A stretch of 64,000 nucleotides of DNA from Amnibacterium kyonggiense (GTDB lineage: Bacteria; Actinomycetota; Actinomycetes; Actinomycetales; Microbacteriaceae). The DNA is taken from assembly GCF_004364555.1 (NCBI RefSeq), contig NZ_SOAM01000001.1, forward strand, positions 1,054,001 through 1,118,000, given 5' to 3'. Shown piece by piece: positions 57,583 through 64,000 of this stretch. The notes under the pieces are model-generated. The model made no database searches and had not been told where the DNA came from. It saw only the letters and a program-made list of their open reading frames with translations. Numbering within the stretch: position 1 is the stretch's first letter; each line of letters begins with the position of its first letter. A program made the translations under genes and the position numbers.

Positions 57583-57658
57583 CGGATCAGGACGGAATCG
57601 GCGACACGCCGTCTCCGGCGCTCAGCGCTGCGGCGTGTCGGGATCCCGTCCTGATCCG
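57583..57658. terminator. Two-segment hairpin between converging genes, overlapping a coding end
   Basis: Outer arms CGGATCAGGACGG (57583-57595) and CCGTCCTGATCCG (57646-57658) and inner arms CGACACGCCG (57602-57611) and CGGCGTGTCG (57631-57640) are all perfect, separated by small internal loops, with a 19-base apical loop. It starts six bases after the deaminase stop, and its right half encodes the last dozen residues of the minus-strand small protein. Confidence 0.75.
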
Positions 57659-57918
57659 TGAAGCAGCTCGGCGACCGCGGGGACCGCGAAGCAGCGGAGG
57701 CGGAGCGGGCCGCTCGGTGTCTCGAGCACGAGGACGCGGTGCGGGAGTCGGGTGACGCGCACGGCCGTGACCGCCTCGAGCGCCACCTCGGTGACCGTGC
57801 CGTCGTGCGCGGTGAAGCGGAGGACGCGGTCGCTGACGCGGAGCCGGCCGGGCGTCCACGCGCCGCGCGGCGCGGCGAGGAGCGCGCGGCGGGACGTCCA
57901 GACCCGCTCGTCGGTCAT
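57622..57918 (-). CDS. Small hypothetical protein, possible GRAM/PH-like fold
   Basis: A 98-residue protein: GRLRVSDRVLRFTAHDGTVTEVALEAVTAVRVTRLPHRVLVLETPSGPLRLRCFAV is a run of beta strands like GRAM or bacterial PH domains, with no transmembrane part. I do not recognise a specific family. Its ATG overlaps the aminotransferase stop by 4 bp, so it is translationally coupled. Its last dozen codons lie inside the hairpin at 57583-57658. Confidence 0.6.
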   Translation of the reverse strand: MTDERVWTSRRALLAAPRGAWTPGRLRVSDRVLRFTAHDGTVTEVALEAVTAVRVTRLPHRVLVLETPSGPLRLRCFAVPAVAELLHGSGRDPDTPQR

Positions 57919-59069
57919 GCGAGCGCGCGGGCCAGCCGGTCGACGATCTCCTCGAGCACCGGTCGCGGCGTCGCGAGGATCACCCGCGCGAAGCCCTCGC
58001 CCCCGCGCCCGCACGCCGCGCCGTCGGTGAGCGCCACCCCGGCCCGCTCGAGGATCGCGGCGGCGGGCTCCGGCCCGAGATCGAGGGCGCGGAGGTCGAG
58101 CCAGCCGATGTACGTGCCGTCCGGCGCCCGGTACCCGACCTGCGGCAGCCGTTCGGCGAGCAGCTCGCCGAACCGGATGCGGGAGTCGTCGAGGTACCCG
58201 CGGACGGCGTCGAGCCACGGCCCGCCCTCGCGGTACGCGGCGATGTTCGCGGCGACGCCGAGCCCGCTCGCGCCGTGCGAGGCGAGCCCCGCGACCGCGT
58301 CGTAGCGCTCCGCGTCCTCGGCGTTCGAGAGGACGAGCTGCGCGCACTTCAGCCCGGGGAGGTTGAACGCCTTCGACGCTCCGACGGTGGTGATCGTGTG
58401 CGCCGCCGTGACGTCGCTGATGCTCGCGTACGGCACGTGGACGGCGTCGCCGAGCACGAGCGGCCCGTGGATCTCGTCCGCGAACACGCGCCCGTCGTAC
58501 CGGGCGACGACCTCGCTCAGCGCGACGAGCTCCTCCCGGTCGAGCACCCGCCCGACCGGGTTCCAGGGGTTGCAGAGCACGAAGGTGTCCGCGCCCGCCT
58601 CGAACGCCGCCGCGATGCCGTCGAGGTCGAGCGCGTACCGCCCGTCCACGAAAGGGCTCGACACCTCGATCACCGGCCGTCCCACGAGCTCCGGGATCCG
58701 GAGGAACGGCATGTAGGCGGGCGTCGCGACGATCACCGGGCGGCTCGGGTCGCTGTAGCGGCGGAGCGTCACGTCGAGCGCGGCGAGCACGTCGCCGACC
58801 GGCTTCACCCGGTCCGGCTCGACGGTCCAGCCGAACCGCTCCGCGCTCCAGGCCGCGGTCGCCTCGCCGAGCGCGGCCACGTCGCCCTGCGGCAGGTAGC
58901 CGGTGCGGCCGGCGTCGACCTCCCGCACCAGCGCCTCGCGGATCACGGGCGCGAGCCCGAAGTCCATCTCGGCGACGAACGCGCCGATCGCGTCCGGGAA
59001 CGCGGACCACTTCACGCTGCGGCCGGCGCGGAGCGCGGCGATGTCCGGGGTCGCGAAGGGGAGGCTCAT
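57915..59069 (-). CDS. MalY/PatB-like PLP-dependent aminotransferase or C-S lyase
   Basis: A 384-residue fold type I PLP enzyme. KWSAFPDAIGAFVAEMDFGLAPVIREAL is the MalY/PatB opening, with CNPWNPVGRVLDREEL, ADEIHGPLVL (Asp and His) and GASKAFNLPGLKCAQLVLSN containing the PLP Lys. Relatives act as cystathionine beta-lyases, cysteine-S-conjugate lyases or aminotransferases. The CNPWNPVGR (with Trp) rather than CNPHNPVGR form is typical of the actinobacterial branch. Minus-strand CAGCAT lies six bases before ATG 59069. It overlaps the small downstream gene by 4 bp. Confidence 0.88.
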   Translation of the reverse strand: MSLPFATPDIAALRAGRSVKWSAFPDAIGAFVAEMDFGLAPVIREALVREVDAGRTGYLPQGDVAALGEATAAWSAERFGWTVEPDRVKPVGDVLAALDVTLRRYSDPSRPVIVATPAYMPFLRIPELVGRPVIEVSSPFVDGRYALDLDGIAAAFEAGADTFVLCNPWNPVGRVLDREELVALSEVVARYDGRVFADEIHGPLVLGDAVHVPYASISDVTAAHTITTVGASKAFNLPGLKCAQLVLSNAEDAERYDAVAGLASHGASGLGVAANIAAYREGGPWLDAVRGYLDDSRIRFGELLAERLPQVGYRAPDGTYIGWLDLRALDLGPEPAAAILERAGVALTDGAACGRGGEGFARVILATPRPVLEEIVDRLARALA

Positions 59070-59086
59070 CGCCCCATGCTGCCCGG

Positions 59087-60712
59087 TCAGATCCAGGTCG
59101 GGGACCACATGTGGATGTGCCAGAACCAGTACGGCACCGGCAGGCCCGCGCTGATCGGGAAGAAGAAGACGCTGAGCACCACCGCGGCGACGACGAACAC
59201 GGCGACGACCACGCGTCGGATTCGGAGGCCGTAGGAGGCCTCCATGGCGATCAGCTCGTCGGGGGAGTCCGCCGCGGGCGGCTTCACCACCATGAGCCCG
59301 ATCGTCGCGGCGAGCGCGAGGAGCATGTAGGGCTCGAAGGCGATCGAGTAGAAGAAGAACATGGTCCGGTCGGGATACTGCAGCCAGGGCAGGTAGCCGC
59401 CGACGAAGCCCATGAGGATGAGAGCGGCCTGCCACTCCCGCTTCCGGATGAACCGCACGAGCAGGTAGATCGACGCGGCGACCGCGGCGTACCAGATGAG
59501 CGGGTTCGGGAGGTCCGTGATCGCGGAGACGCAGGACTCGGTGCCGCAGGAGCCGGCGTTCGAGTCCCACCACATCGACGTCGGGCGCGCGATGAGGGGC
59601 CAGAGCGCCGCCGGCGCCATGTACGGGTGCGGGGTGTCGAGCCCGGTGTGGAAGACGTAGATGCTCGTGGTCCACTGCCACAGGTCCTGGATCGGGATCG
59701 GGACCCACGAGAAGAATCCGGTCGCGGCCTTCGCGGTGCCGTTCTGGATCGCCTGCCGGTCGTAGCCGCCGGAGGTGAGGAACCAACCGGTCCAGCCGGC
59801 GAGGTAGGCGAGCAGCGCGGGCGGCACCAGGCTGACGAACAGCATCGGCCCCTGCTTGAGGAGCCCGGCGACGTGCCAGAGCCGGACGCCGGCGCGTCGC
59901 CGGAGCAGCAGGTCCGACCCGAGCGCGTAGAGCCCGAACGCGGCGAGGAAGTACAGCCCCGACCACTTCACGGCCGAGCAGAGGCCGAACGCGACGCCCG
60001 CGCCGATCAGCCACGGTCGCCAGAGCAGCGCCGGACCCCAGTCGCCGATCCCGCGCCTGCGGCGCATCAGCCATGCGCCGAGCCGCCGTTCGGCCCAGAA
60101 CCGGTCCTCGAGCACGCAGGCGAAGCCGGCGAGCGCGAAGAGCATCACCATGTTGTCGAGCAGCCCGACCCGGGACATCACGATCGCCTGGTTGTCGATC
60201 GCGAAGAAGCCGCCCGCGAGGGTCGTGACGAGCGGCGTCCGGAACATGCGGTGCGCGACGAGCATGAGCAGCGCGACGGCGAGGATCCCCACGATCGCGA
60301 CGGAGAGCCGCCAGCCGTACGGGTTCGTGGCGCCGCCCGCGAGCAGCTCGCCGACGCCGATGATCCACTTCCCGAGCGGCGGGTGCGCGATGTAGGACGC
60401 CTGGCCGGTGAAGAAGTCGACGTGCCCGGCGGCGAAGGCGTCGTCCGTCGACGTGAACCCCTTGGGGAAGCCCGCGTCGTCCGGCCCGGGCCACGTCCCC
60501 TCGTAGCCGAGGTGGATCAGCGACCAGGCGTCCTTGACGTAGTAGGTCTCGTCGAAGATGAGCTTCGGCGGGTAGCCGAGGCCGACGAGCCGCGAGACCG
60601 CCGCGACGAGCAGCACCGCCGGCGGCCCGTAGCGCGCCCAGTAGGAGACGCGGTCGAACAGCGTCGGGCGGGCGGCGGGCGTCTCCTGGGCGGGGACGAC
60701 GGCCTGCGACAC
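59087..60712 (-). CDS. Protein O-mannosyltransferase (PMT family, GT39)
   Basis: A 541-residue polytopic membrane enzyme that transfers mannose from polyprenyl-phosphate mannose to Ser/Thr of exported proteins. The catalytic Asp-Glu is in KLIFDETYYVKDAW (residues about 52-65). YIAHPPLGKWIIGVGE, LCSAVKWSGLYFL and YPDRTMFFFYSIAFEPYMLL are PMT landmarks, with about 11 hydrophobic helices. The GTG at 60712 is preceded by minus-strand TATCCT and six bases, a clear leaderless start. It is divergent from rsmI, the usual actinobacterial arrangement. The secreted protein at 54338-56500 could be one of its substrates. Confidence 0.93.
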   Translation of the reverse strand: MSQAVVPAQETPAARPTLFDRVSYWARYGPPAVLLVAAVSRLVGLGYPPKLIFDETYYVKDAWSLIHLGYEGTWPGPDDAGFPKGFTSTDDAFAAGHVDFFTGQASYIAHPPLGKWIIGVGELLAGGATNPYGWRLSVAIVGILAVALLMLVAHRMFRTPLVTTLAGGFFAIDNQAIVMSRVGLLDNMVMLFALAGFACVLEDRFWAERRLGAWLMRRRRGIGDWGPALLWRPWLIGAGVAFGLCSAVKWSGLYFLAAFGLYALGSDLLLRRRAGVRLWHVAGLLKQGPMLFVSLVPPALLAYLAGWTGWFLTSGGYDRQAIQNGTAKAATGFFSWVPIPIQDLWQWTTSIYVFHTGLDTPHPYMAPAALWPLIARPTSMWWDSNAGSCGTESCVSAITDLPNPLIWYAAVAASIYLLVRFIRKREWQAALILMGFVGGYLPWLQYPDRTMFFFYSIAFEPYMLLALAATIGLMVVKPPAADSPDELIAMEASYGLRIRRVVVAVFVVAAVVLSVFFFPISAGLPVPYWFWHIHMWSPTWI

Positions 60713-60778
60713 GGAGGAAGGATACGGTCGCCCTCCGTCCGGTCCGCGGCGCCGGACCGGCCCCGGCAGACTTCGTGC

Positions 60779-61630
60779 ATGCTCGTCCTCGCCGCCACGC
60801 CGATCGGGAACCTCGGCGACGCGTCGCGCCGGCTCGTGGAGGTGCTCGCCTCCGCCGCCGTGATCGCCGCGGAGGACACCCGCGTCGCCCAGCGCCTGCT
60901 CGCCGGCCTGCAGGTCGAGACGCACGCCCGGCTCGTCGTGGTGAACGAGCACACCGAGCGGGCGCGGATCGGCGAGCTGCTCGCCGCGGCGCGGGAGGGG
61001 GAGGTCGTCCTCGTCACCGACGCGGGCATGCCGACCGTCTCCGATCCGGGCTTCGCGCTCGTCCGCGCGGCGGTCGACGCGGGCGTGCCGGTCACGGCGG
61101 TGCCCGGCGCCTCCGCCGTCCTCACCGCGCTGGCGCTGTCGGGGCTGCCGACCGATCGCTTCGTGTTCGAGGGGTTCCCGCCGCGGAAGCCGGGGGAGCG
61201 GCGCCGGTTCCTCGAGACCCTCGCCGCCGAGCCGCGGACGACCGTGCTGTTCGAGTCCCCGAACCGCACCGCCGCGCTGCTCGACGCGATGGTGGCGGTG
61301 TTCGGGCCCGACCGGCAGGTCGTCGTCGCGCGCGAGCTGACCAAGCGGTACGAGGAGGTCGTCCGCGGCACCGTCGCGGAGGTCGCCGCGTGGGCCGCGG
61401 GCGGCGTGCGCGGGGAGGTCGTCGTCGTGCTCGCGGGCGTCCCGCCGGTCGCGGCCGACGCCGACGACGCGCTCGCCGCGGTGCTCGCCCTCGTCGCGGC
61501 CGGGACGAAGCTCAAGGACGCGACCGCGGAGGTCGCCGCGCGCACCGGGCTGTCACGGAAGGCGCTGTACGACGCGGCGCTCGCCGCGCGCGCGTCCGGC
61601 CCCGGAATCCCACCGCCGCCGGCGCGTTGA
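60779..61630 (+). CDS. rsmI: 16S rRNA (cytidine(1402)-2'-O)-methyltransferase
   Basis: A 283-residue tetrapyrrole-methylase-fold SAM enzyme that 2'-O-methylates C1402 of 16S rRNA. MLVLAATPIGNLGDASRRLVEVL is the family opening, with AAEDTRVAQRLL, LVTDAGMPTVSDPGFALVRAA (SAM loop), VPGASAVLTALALSGLPTDRFVFEGFPPRK and RELTKRYEEVVRGTV. Normal length. CAGACT ends six bases before ATG 60779. It is divergent from the PMT gene and seven bases upstream of the quinone oxidoreductase gene, which may be co-transcribed. Confidence 0.95.
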   Translation: MLVLAATPIGNLGDASRRLVEVLASAAVIAAEDTRVAQRLLAGLQVETHARLVVVNEHTERARIGELLAAAREGEVVLVTDAGMPTVSDPGFALVRAAVDAGVPVTAVPGASAVLTALALSGLPTDRFVFEGFPPRKPGERRRFLETLAAEPRTTVLFESPNRTAALLDAMVAVFGPDRQVVVARELTKRYEEVVRGTVAEVAAWAAGGVRGEVVVVLAGVPPVAADADDALAAVLALVAAGTKLKDATAEVAARTGLSRKALYDAALAARASGPGIPPPPAR

Positions 61631-61637
61631 CCCGCGC

Positions 61638-62567
61638 ATGCGAGCAGTGCGATTCGACGAGTACGGCGACGAGACGGTCCTCGAGGTGCGGGAGGTGCCG
61701 GACCCGGTGCCCGGCGAGGGCGAGGTCGTCGTGCGGGTCGTGGCCGCGGGCACGAACCCGGGCGAGGTCGGCATCCGCTCGGGTGCGCTCGCGGAGCGGT
61801 GGCCCGCGCGCTTCCCGGAGGGCCAGGGGAGCGACCTCGCTGGCCGCATCGAGGCGGTCGGCCCGGGCGTGACGGGCCTCGCGGTCGGGCGGTCGGTCGT
61901 GGGGCTATCGGACTCCCGGAACGCGCAGGCGGAGCTCGTGCTGCTGCCCGCCGACCGGGTGGTCCCGAAGCCGGACGCGCTCGGCTGGGACGTCGCCGCG
62001 ACGCTCTTCGTCGCCGGGACGACCGCGCAGGCGCTGCTCCAGGAGGTCCCGGTCGGCTCGGCCGACACGGTCGTCGTCGCCGGAGCGGCGGGCGGCGTCG
62101 GGGTGTTCCTCGTGCAGCTCGCGGCCCGGGCGGGCGCGACCGTCGTCGCCGTCGCCGGGGAGGCGAACCACGCCTGGCTCGGCGAGCACGGCGCGCGCCC
62201 GGTCCCGTACGGGGACGGGCTCGAGGAGCGGATCCGCGCCGCGGCGCCCGGCGGCGTCACGGCGTTCTTCGACCTGTTCGGCGCGGGGTACACGGACCTC
62301 GCGGTCGCGCTCGGCGTGCCGCCGCAGCGAGTGGCGACCATCGCGGACTACGGCGCCGGCGAACGGCTCAGCGTGGTGGTGACCGGCATGGCCGCCCTCC
62401 ACGATCCGGTCGCCGGGGTTCGGGAGCTCGCCCGGCTGGCGGCCGACGGCGGGCTCGACGTGCCGATCAAGGCGCGCTTCCCGCTCGAGCGGGTGCAGGA
62501 CGCCTACCGGGAGGTCTCCCGCCGCAGCGGCCTCGGCAAGGTCGTCCTCGAGGTCGCCGCCAATTGA
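61638..62567 (+). CDS. NADPH:quinone oxidoreductase-like (zinc-less MDR)
   Basis: A 309-residue medium-chain dehydrogenase. MRAVRFDEYGDETVLEVREVPDPVPGEGEVVVRVVAAGTNPGEVGIRSG is the quinone-oxidoreductase-type opening. VVVAGAAGGVGVFLVQLAARAGATVVAVAG is the NADPH Rossmann loop (GxxGGVG). The structural-zinc cysteines are absent, as in QOR-type enzymes. The substrate is unknown. It follows rsmI by seven bases; whether it is functionally linked is doubtful, since rsmI and metG are usually neighbours without it. A long hairpin closes the unit. Confidence 0.9.
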   Translation: MRAVRFDEYGDETVLEVREVPDPVPGEGEVVVRVVAAGTNPGEVGIRSGALAERWPARFPEGQGSDLAGRIEAVGPGVTGLAVGRSVVGLSDSRNAQAELVLLPADRVVPKPDALGWDVAATLFVAGTTAQALLQEVPVGSADTVVVAGAAGGVGVFLVQLAARAGATVVAVAGEANHAWLGEHGARPVPYGDGLEERIRAAAPGGVTAFFDLFGAGYTDLAVALGVPPQRVATIADYGAGERLSVVVTGMAALHDPVAGVRELARLAADGGLDVPIKARFPLERVQDAYREVSRRSGLGKVVLEVAAN

Positions 62568-62572
62568 CGCCT

Positions 62573-62629
62573 GGTTCACGGATACGGAGTTCCGCGCGCG
62601 GAGCGCCCGGAACTCCGTATCCGTGAACC
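62573..62629. repeat. Long perfect hairpin, family 1 copy B
   Basis: Two 22-base arms (62573-62594 and 62608-62629) pair without mismatch around a 13-base loop CGCGCGGAGCGCC. The left arm contains CACGGATACGGAGTTCC. It starts six bases after the quinone oxidoreductase stop. It differs from copy A at 37070-37128 at two arm positions, each with the compensating change in the other arm, and slightly in the loop. Confidence 0.85.
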
Positions 62630-62677
62630 CCGCGGAGCTCGACCGTCACACGGCCTGAGCGGCTGCTCGGCGCCCCG

Positions 62678-62683
62678 TAAAAT
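62678..62683 (+). promoter_or_regulatory. -10 element of metG
   Basis: TAAAAT (62678-62683) is a rare AT-rich hexamer in this GC-rich sequence and ends exactly six bases before the metG GTG. No ribosome-binding site lies between, so the metG transcript is predicted to be leaderless. Confidence 0.7.
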
Positions 62684-62689
62684 CCTTCG

Positions 62690-64000
62690 GTGCCCGCAGA
62701 CCGGTCGTTCTACATCACCACGCCGATCTTCTACCCCTCGGACGTGCCCCACATCGGCCACGGCTACACCGAGGTCGCCGCGGACGTCCTCTCCCGCTGG
62801 CACCGCCAGGCGGGCGACGACACCTGGTTCCTGACGGGCACCGACGAGCACGGGCAGAAGATGCTCCGCACCGCGACGGCGAACGACATGGGCCCGCGGG
62901 AGTGGGCGGACAAGCTCGTGCGCGAGTCCTGGATCCCGCTGCTCGAGACCCTCGACATCGCGAACGACGACTTCATCCGCACCACGCAGGAGCGGCACGA
63001 GCAGGGCGTCGCCGCGTTCATCCAGAAGCTCTACGACACCGGCTTCATCGAGGCCGGCGACTACGAGGGCTTCTACTGCGTGGGCTGCGAGGAGTACAAG
63101 CAGACCTCCGAGCTCGTCACGGGCACCGGGAAGTACGACGGCGAGCTCGTCTGCGCGATCCACTCGATCCCCGTCGAGCTGCTGAAGGAGCGGAACTACT
63201 TCTTCCGCATGAGCCGCTTCACCGACCAGCTGCTCGCCCTCTACGAGGAGCGGCCGGACTTCGTGCAGCCGGACAGCGCCCGCAACGAGGTCGTCCAGTT
63301 CGTGAGGCAGGGGCTCGACGACCTGTCGATCTCCCGCTCCTCGTTCGACTGGGGCGTCCCCGTGCCGTGGGACCCGAAGCACGTCGTCTACGTCTGGTTC
63401 GACGCGCTGCTCAACTACGTCACGGCGGTCGGGTTCGATGGCGACGAGGCGACCCTGCGCCGCCGCTGGCCCGCGACGCACCTCGTCGGCAAGGACATCC
63501 TCCGGTTCCACGCCGTCATCTGGCCCGCGATGCTGATGGCCGCGGGGCTGGAGGTGCCGAAGCAGGTCTTCGCGCACGGCTGGCTGCTCGTCGGCGGCGA
63601 GAAGATGTCGAAGTCGAAGCTGACGGGCATCGCGCCGCACCAGATCACGGACGTCTTCGGCTCGGACGCGTTCCGCTACTACTTCCTCCGCGCGATCCCG
63701 TTCGGGCAGGACGGGTCGTTCTCCTGGGAGGACCTCGCCGCCCGGTACCAGGCGGAGCTCGCGAACGGCTTCGGCAACCTCGCGTCCCGCGTCATCGCGA
63801 TGATCACGCGCTACCGCGACGGCGCCGTGCCCGCGGCCGGCGAGCCGTCGGCGCGCGACCTCGGGATCCGGGAGACCGTGCGGAACGCGGCCGTGCAGGC
63901 GGACCTCGCGATCGAGCGGATGGCCCCGCACGAGGCGGTCGCCGCGATCTGGACGATCGTCGAGGAGCTGAACGGGTACATCACGCTCGAGGAGCCGTGG
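62690..64000 (+). CDS. metG: Methionyl-tRNA synthetase, N-terminal part (3' end outside window)
   Basis: The first 437 residues of a class I synthetase that charges tRNA-Met. FYITTPIFYPSDVPHIGHGYTEVAADVLSRW contains the HIGH signature (PHIGHG). TGTDEHGQKM follows, then a zinc-knuckle region GFYCVGCEEYKQTSELV...LVCAIHSI, and EKMSKSKLTG (KMSKS) near residue 306. The anticodon-binding domain begins at about residue 360 and runs off the window. The start at GTG 62690 is set by TAAAAT six bases upstream and by the start of homology. It follows rsmI and the quinone oxidoreductase on the same strand. Confidence 0.97.
   Translation, partial: MPADRSFYITTPIFYPSDVPHIGHGYTEVAADVLSRWHRQAGDDTWFLTGTDEHGQKMLRTATANDMGPREWADKLVRESWIPLLETLDIANDDFIRTTQERHEQGVAAFIQKLYDTGFIEAGDYEGFYCVGCEEYKQTSELVTGTGKYDGELVCAIHSIPVELLKERNYFFRMSRFTDQLLALYEERPDFVQPDSARNEVVQFVRQGLDDLSISRSSFDWGVPVPWDPKHVVYVWFDALLNYVTAVGFDGDEATLRRRWPATHLVGKDILRFHAVIWPAMLMAAGLEVPKQVFAHGWLLVGGEKMSKSKLTGIAPHQITDVFGSDAFRYYFLRAIPFGQDGSFSWEDLAARYQAELANGFGNLASRVIAMITRYRDGAVPAAGEPSARDLGIRETVRNAAVQADLAIERMAPHEAVAAIWTIVEELNGYITLEEPW

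Noticed and set aside
1-64000. tRNA, rRNA, CRISPR arrays, insertion sequences
   Set aside because: Reading the intergenic spaces showed no TPsiC-like arm with a matching acceptor stem, no regularly spaced repeats and no transposase-like protein.

Overview
The window is very GC-rich, densely coding DNA from an actinobacterium, most likely a member of the Microbacteriaceae. The signs are a DUF222-type HNH protein, a protein O-mannosyltransferase next to divergent rsmI followed by metG (a common actinobacterial neighbourhood), a coupled LLM monooxygenase/FMN reductase pair of the CE1758/CE1759 kind, and NarL-type two-component systems. Genes lie on both strands in short operons, often with 4-bp ATGA or GTGA overlaps. 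I found no tRNA, rRNA, CRISPR array, insertion sequence, prophage or integrase, and no gene-free stretch longer than about 200 bases.

Layout. 1-6.5 kb: end of an amidohydrolase, a cupin, a VOC/AraC pair, a LysR regulator divergent from an MFS exporter, and a complete polar amino-acid ABC importer. 6.5-13.8 kb: a thioredoxin-like protein, a DJ-1/PfpI protein, a winged-helix protein, an RraB-like protein, an isochorismatase divergent from a MarR-MFS operon, and an LLM-MarR-FMN reductase operon. 13.8-18.2 kb: an APC permease, a small HNH nuclease, and a Ser/Thr kinase fused to a GAF domain. 18.1-21.7 kb: a translationally coupled vanX-like/alr/ddl operon that encodes both synthesis and hydrolysis of D-Ala-D-Ala, and an NmrA-like gene. 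21.7-29.3 kb: small oxidoreductases, VOC, YbhB and ElaA proteins, and a first NarL-type two-component system. 29.5-37.7 kb: the DUF222-HNH protein, a LacI-controlled orphan Tat lipoprotein, a sugar porter, metY and a second isochorismatase-family protein. 37.8-42.2 kb: a DEAD-box helicase, a GNAT acetyltransferase, Ohr, an amine-oxidase-like flavoprotein and a SnoaL-like protein. 42.2-49.4 kb: a MacB-like ABC exporter with a lipoprotein, a DUF4190 protein, a second two-component system, an alpha/beta hydrolase and an M23 peptidase. 49.4-57.6 kb: a sulfatase, a DksA-like protein, an ABC-F protein, an aldo/keto reductase, a large secreted repeat protein and an adenosine-deaminase-like enzyme. 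57.6-64 kb: MalY-like aminotransferase, PMT, rsmI, a quinone oxidoreductase and the start of metG.

Two DNA-level themes cut across the genes. First, about thirty start codons are preceded by a -10-like hexamer (A at position 2, T at position 6, usually TANNNT) ending 6-8 bases upstream with no ribosome-binding site; these are predicted leaderless transcripts and they settle many start choices. Second, long GC-rich hairpins sit at gene ends and fall into at least two sequence families. One family has two copies 25 kb apart whose 22-bp arms differ only at two covarying base pairs.

The observations I rate highest are the vanX-alr-ddl operon, the DNA words its upstream region shares with the promoters of a two-component system and an ABC exporter, the covarying hairpin family, and the mirror-image promoter/operator between the isochorismatase and MarR genes.
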